Virus record (IMG/VR): IMGVR_UViG_3300044634_002329
Coordinates: 1-64,000 of that record
Origin: a virus
Reading direction: 5' to 3' (one strand)
DNA length: 64,000 bases
This document shows, piece after piece, positions 47,841-56,369 of the stretch. Both the position numbers and the translations under genes were made by a program. Below the pieces are notes generated by a model, which did no database searches, was not told the origin of the DNA, and worked only from the letters and a program-made list of their open reading frames with translations. Within the stretch, counting starts at the first letter, position 1. Every line of letters begins with the position of its first letter.

Positions 47841-47860
47841 AAATTAGTATATTAAATATA
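47841..47860 (+). promoter_or_regulatory. Late promoter-like motif
   Basis: AAATTAGTATATTAAATATA lies about 27 nt before the ATG at 47887 and shares TTAGTATATT with the motif at 54063. Confidence 0.4.
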
Positions 47861-47886
47861 TATTTATCAATTAAAAACAAAAAACA

Positions 47887-49425
47887 ATGAGTTATTTTAA
47901 TCATGCTTTCCAAAAGACCTTTGTAGGTACTAATGGATTCACAGGTTTAAATGAAGGTAAATTAGGTACACCAGGAAATATTCTTTCTGGTGGAGAATTT
48001 GCTTTTGTTGATGCTAAAACATGGACTGTTTTGGCTACAGATGCAGAACCAGGATGTTGCAATCTTGTATTAGCTGCAGGTTCTATTTATCAAAAAGATA
48101 AAATCGGTCCATTTCATGGTGGTTATTTAGAGTCTAATAAATCTAAAGAAATCAATCCTAAATATGTAAGCCGTTTTTACCGTGTTGATCCATGTACTCC
48201 TTCTGCTAATGTTATTCACGTAGGTAAAACTCCTTACACTGCAGATGGTGTATTATCTTTAGCAATTACTGATGATGGTGCTGACCTAGAAGATGGTGTT
48301 TATACTGACATTCCATTAGTTGATACAACTGCACCAACAGGTTCAGGATTACTTGTTAATATTACTGTAGTAGATAATGTAGTTGAGTTTGTAGAAATTG
48401 TTAATGGTGGTACAGGATGGGTTACTGCAGATGTAGTTACAACTACTGTTGGTGAACCAATTCCTGCTATTGCTGGTGAAACAGGTACACAACCTACATT
48501 TACAGTTACTGCTGGTGTTGGTGCAAATTGTTGCAAAGAGTTCTTATGTGGTGAGACTTATAATTTACGTTTAGATGTAAAAGGTTCTCCTGCTATGAGA
48601 TACTTAAATCACAATGCATACTTAACAGTTACTGCTTACACAGGATGTTGTCCAGTTGGTTCTATTGCACCTTCTGCAGTTGACTCTACTGAAGTAATGA
48701 TTAAATGGGCACAACAAATTATTGATTCTCCAATCATTAATCCATTTATTTTACCAGTAGTTATTGACGAAGCTCAAATTGCATGGTATGCTCCAGGAAC
48801 AGATGCTAACTTCTTAGCTGCTTATAATGTTGATACTTGGGATCATTATGTATCTCCAGGACATACTGAAGGTGCATGTGCAGGATTAGTTCTTAATGGA
48901 TCTTATGTTGATACTAAGTTTGGTGATTGTACATTCCAAATTTCTGACTTCTATGAAGTTGAGCCAGTTAGATTGTATGCATCTGAAACAGATTTAAATG
49001 GTGATCCTTGTACTTTTGAAGGTATCTGTGTAGTTACAGAATGTCAAGGTTCTCAAGCAATGGGTCTTGGTGAGTCAGTAGCACGTGAGGTTATCTTGTC
49101 TGAAGCATATAGACAAAATTTCTTCTCTAGTGACTTCAGGATTCGTGAGATTACTCAAGGTAATTCAGTATTTAATTACATTGACCGTAATTCTTTGTAT
49201 ACAAGATACTACTTACAACACAATGTTCCACGTTTCAATAACCCATCAAGCACATTTGATAATGATCAATACTTATTGGAAATCATTACAGATGGTGATA
49301 TAGTGGCTTTTGAAGAATTTGTAAGAGGATGGTTAGAAAATTGTTCTCAGTGTCCAGAACTTGAAATAGTAGAATGTAAAACATCTTGTATTTCTGTTGT
49401 TCCTAATGTTAATACTTGGGATTAA
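47887..49425 (+). CDS. Virion structural protein, 512 aa
   Basis: A 512-residue, beta-rich protein starting MSYFNHAFQKTFVGTNGFTG. The region 110-215 is a Gly/Thr/Val-rich insert, possibly a decoration domain. Its codon use (many C-ending codons) and flanking motif and terminator suggest a highly expressed structural protein. By position it may be a major tail or head-decoration component; I cannot name it more closely. Confidence 0.6.
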   Translation: MSYFNHAFQKTFVGTNGFTGLNEGKLGTPGNILSGGEFAFVDAKTWTVLATDAEPGCCNLVLAAGSIYQKDKIGPFHGGYLESNKSKEINPKYVSRFYRVDPCTPSANVIHVGKTPYTADGVLSLAITDDGADLEDGVYTDIPLVDTTAPTGSGLLVNITVVDNVVEFVEIVNGGTGWVTADVVTTTVGEPIPAIAGETGTQPTFTVTAGVGANCCKEFLCGETYNLRLDVKGSPAMRYLNHNAYLTVTAYTGCCPVGSIAPSAVDSTEVMIKWAQQIIDSPIINPFILPVVIDEAQIAWYAPGTDANFLAAYNVDTWDHYVSPGHTEGACAGLVLNGSYVDTKFGDCTFQISDFYEVEPVRLYASETDLNGDPCTFEGICVVTECQGSQAMGLGESVAREVILSEAYRQNFFSSDFRIREITQGNSVFNYIDRNSLYTRYYLQHNVPRFNNPSSTFDNDQYLLEIITDGDIVAFEEFVRGWLENCSQCPELEIVECKTSCISVVPNVNTWD

Positions 49426-49440
49426 TCAATTATAAATCTA

Positions 49441-49480
49441 GAAAGGAAGGGGAGAGAGTTATAAACTCCTCCCTTTTTTT
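49441..49480 (+). terminator. Hairpin terminator
   Basis: GGGGAG with flanking GAG pairs with CTCCTCCC and is followed by seven T, after the 512-residue structural gene. Confidence 0.7.
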
Positions 49481-49495
49481 ATTAAAAAATATATT

Positions 49496-50038
49496 ATGGC
49501 CAATCATGTATTAAGTTTAGAAGTACCTACAGTAATGAATTCTTGTATCTTAAAGATATTTGATACAAGTGTTTATAGTGATTTACTTCCAATAACTTGT
49601 CCAACATTAAATATTACGGTACCTGGTTTTGATTTTGCAAACCAGATAGATGTAACAGAAAACTTTTTTGGAACATATACAGCTTGTGATTTACAATTAC
49701 AAACAACTGATTGTGGTACCAGATATGTAGAAATACCAGATGGTATATACATTATTAAATATAGTGTTTCTCCTAATGATCAAGTATATGTAGAATATAA
49801 TCATATGAGAATTACTAAAGCATTAATTAGATACAATAAAGCATTGTGTGATGTTGATCTGTCTAATTGTGCACCTCCGGCTAAGTCTCAACAAAGATTA
49901 ACTGAGTTAGCTTTAATTAAAAGTTATTTAGAAGCAGCTAAAGCAAAAGTTGAATTTTGTCATGAACCACAAAAAGGTATGACTTTATATAATTATGCTC
50001 TTAGACTTTTAGATAAATTAGATTGTAGAAATTGTTAA
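49496..50038 (+). CDS. Conserved structural-block protein, 180 aa
   Basis: A 180-residue protein. The N-terminal half is a beta domain (NITVPGFDFANQIDVTENFF), the second half helical (KSYLEAAKAKVEFCHEPQKG) ending in DKLDCRNC. Similar genes follow the large structural gene in other crAss-like phages. Possibly a tail or collar protein; unproven. Confidence 0.55.
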   Translation: MANHVLSLEVPTVMNSCILKIFDTSVYSDLLPITCPTLNITVPGFDFANQIDVTENFFGTYTACDLQLQTTDCGTRYVEIPDGIYIIKYSVSPNDQVYVEYNHMRITKALIRYNKALCDVDLSNCAPPAKSQQRLTELALIKSYLEAAKAKVEFCHEPQKGMTLYNYALRLLDKLDCRNC

Positions 50039-50059
50039 AATATTTAAAACCAACAAATT

Positions 50060-50242
50060 ATGGCAACATGTTCAAATTGTAAAGCAAACTTATCTTGTGG
50101 CTGTCAAAAAAGAACAGCTTCAGATAAAACATCTGTATGTTCAAACTGTCTTTCAAAATATGAAGCAAGTTTAAAAACTAGTACAGTTAAACCTGCTCCA
50201 ATCAGTAATCATATATGGGGAGCTAATAGATATAAAAAATAA
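50060..50242 (+). CDS. Small double zinc-knuckle protein, 60 aa
   Basis: A 60-residue protein with MATCSNCKANLSCGCQKRTA and then CSNCLSKYEASLK. Cys spacing (CxxC, CxC, CxxC) would form one or two zinc sites. I recall this family in crAss-like virion gene blocks. Function unknown. Confidence 0.6.
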   Translation: MATCSNCKANLSCGCQKRTASDKTSVCSNCLSKYEASLKTSTVKPAPISNHIWGANRYKK

Positions 50243-50247
50243 AAAAA

Positions 50248-51720
50248 ATGGCTAAAGATATTTGTTATACTCTGTATCCTTGTGGAGACAATTACCCAGT
50301 TATATTTACAACTGATGATATACCAGGGGGTTTACTAAATACTCAAGTAACTATTGGTAATCCTAATCAATGTTATTGGTTAAGTACTAGTCCTCTTGGG
50401 CAATGCATAAATCCTATTAGTGTAACAATAACACCAGCAACTGATTGTTGTCCTTCTACTTGTTATTATGTACCAACAGGAGAGGTATTTTATATTAATG
50501 AATTAGGAGAGCAACATATTCAATTTGGTCCAATTCAATTTTGTTCTATTATTCAACCATTGTATAATAAAGGTACAGTAGTTATTAAATTAGGAGAATG
50601 TACTGAAGATGGTTGCCCATCATATTGTTACAAATTAGTAAACTGTGACGGTGTAACTGATCCTTTATATACTACTTCAGAAACTATGTTACCTTATGCT
50701 GTTGCAGGAACTACAGTAACTTTAATAGGGCAAGACGGATGTTGGGTACCTGAAATATCTGAAGATAATTGTGAGTGTGCTATTAATTTAATAGTTAATG
50801 AGACATTTGCTGATTGTTCAGAATGTATAGGTTATATTACATACAAACTTACAAACTGTAATGATAATACAGTAATATATACTAGTGATGATTTATCTAC
50901 TTATACAAATCAAACTGTAGAAATAGATCCATGTGATGGATGTTGGTTTGTAGAACAACTAGATTATCAAGGACCTTCTGATCAAACTGTTACAGTTACT
51001 CGTGTATTTGGTTCATGTGAAGCATGTAATAAAACATATTATGAATTAATTGATTGTGCTGGAATAGAACCATTTATTACTACTACTACAGATTTATCTG
51101 CACAACTTGGTAAGTTTATTACTTTAAAATGGTGTCCAGATGTATGCTGGGAAGTAACTGAAACAAGAGATGATTCAAATTCTACAATAGTATTTCCAAC
51201 AGGAGAATATGATTCATGTCCGGAATGTGCAATTGCTGTATTACCATGTGAATGTCAAACAGTAATAAATACGGGACTAACAGACACTTTAACTTATATT
51301 GATTGTACTGGAAATACAGTTAATATTACAGTTCCTATTGGACAAAGAAGTACTAAAATATGTGCTAAATTAATAGAGTCAACTCATGCAAATGTAATTA
51401 AATATGGTGATTGCATTAATGGTGTATGTCCTCCATTAGTTTATCCTAAAGCTACAATTATTCCTGGATACAATACACCTACATGTACTCCTGATAAATA
51501 TGAAGAAATAACATGTAGAGCTTCTGAAATACTTTATAAACAAGTTCTTCAAAGAAAATATGGTATTAGTAATTGTTGTCCAGAGGAAGACAATAAATGG
51601 TTACTTAAAAAAGAACTAATTGATATGGCAGCACTAGTTGATCCTGATTATACATGTGCTCCAAGTACTACTTGTAATTGTCCTCCATCTAATTGTAGTT
51701 GTAAGACTTGTAATTCTTAA
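50248..51720 (+). CDS. Cys-rich repeat virion protein, 490 aa
   Basis: A 490-residue protein made of several about 65-residue modules of similar form: CYKLVNCDG or TYKLTNCND, a strand with Thr, then GCWVPEIS or GCWFVEQL (Cys before Trp). It has more than 35 Cys. The modules resemble small beta-sandwich repeats that may be tied by metal or disulfides. It is probably a virion tail or collar component. Confidence 0.6.
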   Translation: MAKDICYTLYPCGDNYPVIFTTDDIPGGLLNTQVTIGNPNQCYWLSTSPLGQCINPISVTITPATDCCPSTCYYVPTGEVFYINELGEQHIQFGPIQFCSIIQPLYNKGTVVIKLGECTEDGCPSYCYKLVNCDGVTDPLYTTSETMLPYAVAGTTVTLIGQDGCWVPEISEDNCECAINLIVNETFADCSECIGYITYKLTNCNDNTVIYTSDDLSTYTNQTVEIDPCDGCWFVEQLDYQGPSDQTVTVTRVFGSCEACNKTYYELIDCAGIEPFITTTTDLSAQLGKFITLKWCPDVCWEVTETRDDSNSTIVFPTGEYDSCPECAIAVLPCECQTVINTGLTDTLTYIDCTGNTVNITVPIGQRSTKICAKLIESTHANVIKYGDCINGVCPPLVYPKATIIPGYNTPTCTPDKYEEITCRASEILYKQVLQRKYGISNCCPEEDNKWLLKKELIDMAALVDPDYTCAPSTTCNCPPSNCSCKTCNS

Positions 51721-51724
51721 TAAT

Positions 51725-51744
51725 AATTTGTATATTATATTAAT
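51725..51744 (+). promoter_or_regulatory. Late promoter-like motif
   Basis: AATTTGTATATTATATTAAT precedes the ATG at 51755 and shares TTTGTATATT with the motifs at 21161 and 26043. Confidence 0.45.
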
Positions 51745-51754
51745 AGATAAAGAT

Positions 51755-53398
51755 ATGAAACCATTAAATTTAGATAATAAACCATGTAGTCCCACATCAT
51801 CTAATTGTGTGATATGGTCTGGAAGAAATCTTCCATGTATTAATTTATGTACAGGTGATACTGTCACAGATGTAATAGAAAAATTAGCTACAGAACTATG
51901 TACTATTATGGATCAGTTAGATATCTCTAACTATGATTTATCTTGTTTTAATATTACAGCATGTCCTCCATCTAGTTTTACTGAATTGTTGCAATTTTTA
52001 ATTGAACAAATTTGTGATAGTCAAGGAGTATCTACTACTGGTAAAACTTTATCTTCTGGATGCCCTGATTGTGTAGTTACAATGGCACCATGTTTTATTA
52101 CAGGAACACAAACTACAATGCAATTAGTAGATTATGTTAATCTAATTGCATATAGAATTTGTAGCATTAGTGCTGCTATTACAGACATACAAGCTCAGAT
52201 TGTAGATTTAGATGTTAGAGTAACTATTCTTGAAGATGCACCAACTCCTACATTTACATTACCAACTATTACTGTAAATTGTACATTACAAGATTCCCCG
52301 TTTATTGGAAATGGTGGTCCGGCCACAGCAATTGATTTAGTGTTAGATGCATTAGTTAATGATAATAAATATGGGTATTGTGCATTAAAATTTAGAACAG
52401 GAGAACCATCAGATATCTACACTGCTATAACAACTCAATGTATTCAAGATGGTGATTTTACTTTATCAAATCCATTAGTAACATATGCTACTGCATATTT
52501 TGGTTCTTGGATAGATACGGCTGACATAGAAAATCTAGCAAATTCAATTACTAATATTTGGATTGTACTTTGTGACATATATAATGCATTTAATAACATT
52601 ACAATTAATGTTACAAATACAGATACAGTAGAACTTACTTACGTAGGTGGAATATTATCAGCTGATATAACAGATACTGGTTGGCAACCATTAAACGGTT
52701 TTGATCATTATACAGGAACAATGGCTACACAAAAACCTGAAGCTAGAAGAATTGGTAAAGTAATTCATTTTAGAGGTGATGTAATTATACCTTTAGATAA
52801 CCCTACTATACCAGGTGTAGTTGTACCTTTATCTTTACCAACTTCTTATTATAATGAACAAGGTTGTACTCCATTTACAGGAGTTGGCGGTGTTACAAGT
52901 AATGCTTTATTAGGAACTATATTTTTTAATAACGGAGGTTCTGTAATTCCTACAACTGTATTAGATTCATTAATATTTCCAGATGGAGTATATACAATGG
53001 GTTGGGTAACAGGAGTAAGACCTATTGAATTAACCGGAACATATGGTACAAGTTTAACCAGTTCTTTTATTGTTGGTATTAATGCTAGTAAACAACTATA
53101 CATTTCAACATTAAAAGATCTTGAAAATTTATCTACACTAGCTCCTAACAATGTTACAGGAGGATCTCCATTAAGATATATTACTAGTAATGTAAAAGCT
53201 GGGGATTATGTTCCTAATTTTATTAATGCAGCATCTTATGTTAATAGTGTTTCTGCAACAGGAGTTAATAATATTACTACTGAAACTGATTTTTCTGGAA
53301 CAGATTTACAATGGACTTTTGATTGTGAAGCCGGTAATTCAAATAATTTAGGAGGATTTAGTTTTAGAATAGATGGTTTAATATCTTATATATTATAA
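51755..53398 (+). CDS. Virion protein, tail or appendage, 547 aa
   Basis: I chose ATG 51755 (MKPLNLDNKPCSPTSSNCVI) behind the promoter-like motif; a longer frame would run through it. Residues 20-55 (CVIWSGRNLPCINLCTGDTV, then IEKLATEL) recur in the next gene. Two further Cys-rich helical sections follow, and a C-terminal beta domain from about 340 may bind the receptor. It is likely a tail or fibre-attachment protein. Confidence 0.6.
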   Translation: MKPLNLDNKPCSPTSSNCVIWSGRNLPCINLCTGDTVTDVIEKLATELCTIMDQLDISNYDLSCFNITACPPSSFTELLQFLIEQICDSQGVSTTGKTLSSGCPDCVVTMAPCFITGTQTTMQLVDYVNLIAYRICSISAAITDIQAQIVDLDVRVTILEDAPTPTFTLPTITVNCTLQDSPFIGNGGPATAIDLVLDALVNDNKYGYCALKFRTGEPSDIYTAITTQCIQDGDFTLSNPLVTYATAYFGSWIDTADIENLANSITNIWIVLCDIYNAFNNITINVTNTDTVELTYVGGILSADITDTGWQPLNGFDHYTGTMATQKPEARRIGKVIHFRGDVIIPLDNPTIPGVVVPLSLPTSYYNEQGCTPFTGVGGVTSNALLGTIFFNNGGSVIPTTVLDSLIFPDGVYTMGWVTGVRPIELTGTYGTSLTSSFIVGINASKQLYISTLKDLENLSTLAPNNVTGGSPLRYITSNVKAGDYVPNFINAASYVNSVSATGVNNITTETDFSGTDLQWTFDCEAGNSNNLGGFSFRIDGLISYIL

Positions 53399-53402
53399 TA
53401 TT

Positions 53403-53957
53403 ATGTCAACAAATAATACATGTAAAAAATGTGGATGTCAAGACCAAGCTTTGACTACACCAATAGTATACCCTACTCCGGCACCATGTCTTAAGCCGGA
53501 ACCATGTTCTGAAGCTTTTGATTCTCAATGTGTATATTATACAGGAGATGATATTATGTGTGGTACTGATATTGTAGTACATCAAGATGATACTATAGAA
53601 ACTGCATTAAATGATATAGTAGATTATTTTTGTACTAATGTCCCTGTACCAACAGCAAATATATTAAAAGTTACTATTAATAAAAATCTTTTAGATCCTT
53701 TAAAGTTAGATTCTACAATTGTAGGAGGTACAGGACCCTTTATATACAATTGGTCTATTGCTCAAAATGTATTTATGGGTCATAACTTTAATGGTTCTAC
53801 TACTATAAATAGTGCACTTTTTACTATAACTACTGATGGTATTCGCACTGTAAATGGAGATAGTTTATTTCAATCATTAATAAAGTTAGAAGTTACTGAT
53901 GTTAATGGAGCTTATGGTTCTGCATATTATACATTTTCAACAGTAACTGCAGGTTAA
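53403..53957 (+). CDS. Virion protein with Cys motif, 184 aa
   Basis: A 184-residue protein starting MSTNNTCKKCGCQDQALTTP. The stretch CVYYTGDDIMCGTDIVVHQD, then TALNDIVDYFC parallels the N-terminal module of the upstream gene. The C-terminal part is an Ig-like/PKD-like domain (KVTINKNLLDPLKLDSTIVG). Probably part of the tail or its fibres. Confidence 0.6.
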   Translation: MSTNNTCKKCGCQDQALTTPIVYPTPAPCLKPEPCSEAFDSQCVYYTGDDIMCGTDIVVHQDDTIETALNDIVDYFCTNVPVPTANILKVTINKNLLDPLKLDSTIVGGTGPFIYNWSIAQNVFMGHNFNGSTTINSALFTITTDGIRTVNGDSLFQSLIKLEVTDVNGAYGSAYYTFSTVTAG

Positions 53958-53993
53958 AAATATTAAGTTACAGTTTGTTGGTTTCTGTGACAA

Positions 53994-54030
53994 CAAAGCA
54001 AAGCCCCTGCACTTGTAGGGGTTTTGTTTT
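53994..54030 (+). terminator. Hairpin terminator
   Basis: AAAGCCCCT pairs with AGGGGTTTT around an 8-nt loop, followed by TGTTTTT. Confidence 0.7.
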
Positions 54031-54062
54031 TATACTATCTTTACATTTGTTAAATACAGTAA

Positions 54063-54082
54063 TTTTTAGTATATTAATAGTA
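54063..54082 (+). promoter_or_regulatory. Late promoter-like motif and TACATTTG box
   Basis: TTTTAGTATATTAATAGTAA sits just before the ATG at 54088. A Bacteroides-type TACATTTG lies 14 nt further upstream at 54042..54049, without a well-spaced TTTG. Confidence 0.45.
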
Positions 54083-54087
54083 ATAGT

Positions 54088-54669
54088 ATGAAAGAATGTA
54101 AAGCACCAGATGTAAAAGGACCACGTTATAGACCTGAAGTATATAATGTTTTAAACAAAGAGTTTTGTAATAATTTTAGAAAAAAATACCCAAAGTATAA
54201 AAACTTAGATAACATTACTATAAGAGCTATAATAAAACAATTTAATGAAACAATATATAATACAGTTATTGAAACAAGAGATGGTGTGCAATTACCTGAA
54301 TCTATTGGTTGGATATTTATAGGTACTTGCCAACAAAGTAAAAAAAGAAATATTGACTTTGCTAAGTCACAAAAATATGGAGTAACAGTTATAAATCAAA
54401 ACTGGGATTCAGATGGTAAGTTAGCTAAAATATTTTTTACTAGTTATGCATTAAAACACAAAATGAAGAATAGAGAGTTTTGGAGTTTTGTAGCTTGTAG
54501 AAATTTTAAAAGAAAAGTAGCTAAGACTTATCCTGAAAACTGGAACATGTATGTAGCAGTAGATCCAACAAAAAAAATAAATATGAATTATAGTAAAGCT
54601 TACTATAAAGATATAAAAGCTAAGGAAACTACTAAAGCTTTAAAAAACTATAATGAATTTGACTTATGA
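54088..54669 (+). CDS. Conserved tail-block protein, 193 aa
   Basis: A 193-residue basic protein starting MKECKAPDVKGPRYRPEVYN with FRKKYPKYKNLDNITIRAII. This N-terminal part is conserved in crAss-like phages just before the tail ring genes. Role unknown. Its end overlaps the next gene by 4 nt. Confidence 0.6.
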   Translation: MKECKAPDVKGPRYRPEVYNVLNKEFCNNFRKKYPKYKNLDNITIRAIIKQFNETIYNTVIETRDGVQLPESIGWIFIGTCQQSKKRNIDFAKSQKYGVTVINQNWDSDGKLAKIFFTSYALKHKMKNREFWSFVACRNFKRKVAKTYPENWNMYVAVDPTKKINMNYSKAYYKDIKAKETTKALKNYNEFDL

Positions 54670-55331
54670 CAACAATTGGAGAAGCAATATCAAGAGTAAG
54701 GCACACATTAAAAGCAGTTAATGAAGATGCTTTTTTAACTGATAGAACCATATATTTTTCATTACTAAAGTATGCTAAGTCTTTAATTAAAAGAGAAGAC
54801 AATCAATTTAGATTAATGAAGATGAGTTCTATCTTTTCTACTTTACCATACATTGAATTGATTGATGTAGATAGAATAGATGCTGGATGTCTTGGTGTAT
54901 ATTCCGGATGTTACTTTAAAAGATCCAAAGATAAATTACCTGAAATACTAAATGGTATGTTTGGCCCTATTATACGTACAGCATCTTCAATAGATGGTAG
55001 TATAGAAATGTTTAGAACAGAACCAGGTATATGGAGTTCAATGACAAAGTCAACTACTTTTAGATATAACAAAAATAAATACTTTTGGTTTTTAGATGGT
55101 TATTTATATTTTCCTAATTTAGAATGGGATGCTGTAAGAGTAGAAGCAGTATTTGAAGGTAGACTAGATACATGTGAAACTAAAGATGATTGCTCATTAA
55201 AACAAGATCAAGTATTCTTTTTACCTGAATACTTATTTAGTGAAGTTGAACAATATGTAGTTAAAGAATTAACCATGACTATATCAGTTCCTACAAATGG
55301 TCCGGATGATAGTCAAAATGCTCAAAGATAA
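54666..55331 (+). CDS. Tail ring/tubular protein, 221 aa
   Basis: A 221-residue protein with ISRVRHTLKAVNEDAFLTDR, then IYFSLLKYAKSLIKREDNQF at the N-terminus and YFWFLDGYLYFPNLEWDAVR near the end. This pattern is conserved in the crAss-like tail block (related in position to P22 gp4-like tail proteins). It probably forms one ring of the neck or tail. Confidence 0.7.
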   Translation: MTTIGEAISRVRHTLKAVNEDAFLTDRTIYFSLLKYAKSLIKREDNQFRLMKMSSIFSTLPYIELIDVDRIDAGCLGVYSGCYFKRSKDKLPEILNGMFGPIIRTASSIDGSIEMFRTEPGIWSSMTKSTTFRYNKNKYFWFLDGYLYFPNLEWDAVRVEAVFEGRLDTCETKDDCSLKQDQVFFLPEYLFSEVEQYVVKELTMTISVPTNGPDDSQNAQR

Positions 55332-56368
55332 TGGATAGTAATTACACACTCAAATACAGAACTTTTGATCAACTCTTAGAAGATGTATCAATTGACTTTA
55401 GTACTTTTTCATTAGAGAATATGATTGAACCACAAACTCTAATTAAGTTAGCTAAAAAACTTAACTATGATTTAGGTCTTAGAATCAATCAAACTAGAGA
55501 AGCTATACTAGAAGTATGCCATAGTAGAGTTAAGTTACCAGATGACTTCTATACCTTTAATTACGGTATGATCTGTGGTGAGTATACAGTATTAACCGGA
55601 TATGATAGAGGTGGGACTAATATTCAAGAAATTCCATATAAAGAATTTCCTAGTACATTTGACCAATGTGCTGTACCTACAGTAAATTGTAGAACATGTA
55701 ATTCTAACCCATGTAACCATACAGCAGCATGTTTAGATAATGTTCCTCCAACTAATGTTATACCTACAGAATATGACCCTAATAATCCTTATGGTGATAC
55801 TTGCATTAAACCAAGAGTCTTTATGAACTGTAAAGGTGAACAATATGAACTTGTACAAGTAGTAAGCACATCTAATATTAGAACATATAAAAACATGCTT
55901 CCTTTTAGAATGATATCTAGTCAAGAGATTGAATGTGATTGTCCAAATCTTTATTATAATACTAGTAATCAAGGATGGATAAAAAATGGATTTTTATTTA
56001 CTACTTTTGAAGAAGGAAAAGTTTATATAAATTATCAAGGTGGAATGGAAGACGAAGACGGTAACTTATTGGTACCGGATCATGACTTACTTAATGAATA
56101 TTATGAGTATGCTTTAAAACAAAGAATACTTGAAAATCTTTATATGAATGGTGAGGATGTATCACAAAGAATGCAACTAGTAGAACAAAGAGTTAAAGCT
56201 GCAAGAAACCAAGCATTAACTTTAGTTAATACTCCAAACTTCCAAGAAATGTATAAACTGTGGTGGACTAATAGAAGATCACAATACAGTAAATATTATG
56301 ACATGTTTAAATCACATGCACCAGATAATGATTTTTATAGACGTTTTGGAAATAAAAGAGTAATTTAA
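55331..56368 (+). CDS. Tail ring/gate protein, 345 aa
   Basis: A 345-residue protein with YRTFDQLLEDVSIDFSTFSL and LIKLAKKLNYDLGLRINQTR at the N-terminus, a Cys-rich insert near 115-140 (VNCRTCNSNPCNHTAAC) and EDEDGNLLVPDHDLLNEYYE near 235-260. It is a conserved member of the crAss-like tail block, adjacent to the muzzle gene. Probably a ring or gate at the end of the tail. Confidence 0.7.
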   Translation: MDSNYTLKYRTFDQLLEDVSIDFSTFSLENMIEPQTLIKLAKKLNYDLGLRINQTREAILEVCHSRVKLPDDFYTFNYGMICGEYTVLTGYDRGGTNIQEIPYKEFPSTFDQCAVPTVNCRTCNSNPCNHTAACLDNVPPTNVIPTEYDPNNPYGDTCIKPRVFMNCKGEQYELVQVVSTSNIRTYKNMLPFRMISSQEIECDCPNLYYNTSNQGWIKNGFLFTTFEEGKVYINYQGGMEDEDGNLLVPDHDLLNEYYEYALKQRILENLYMNGEDVSQRMQLVEQRVKAARNQALTLVNTPNFQEMYKLWWTNRRSQYSKYYDMFKSHAPDNDFYRRFGNKRVI

Positions 56369-56369
56369 T

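Noticed and set aside
51638-51754. Longer start for the 547-residue virion protein
   Set aside because: It would overlap the 3' end of the upstream gene by more than 80 nt and include the promoter-like motif.
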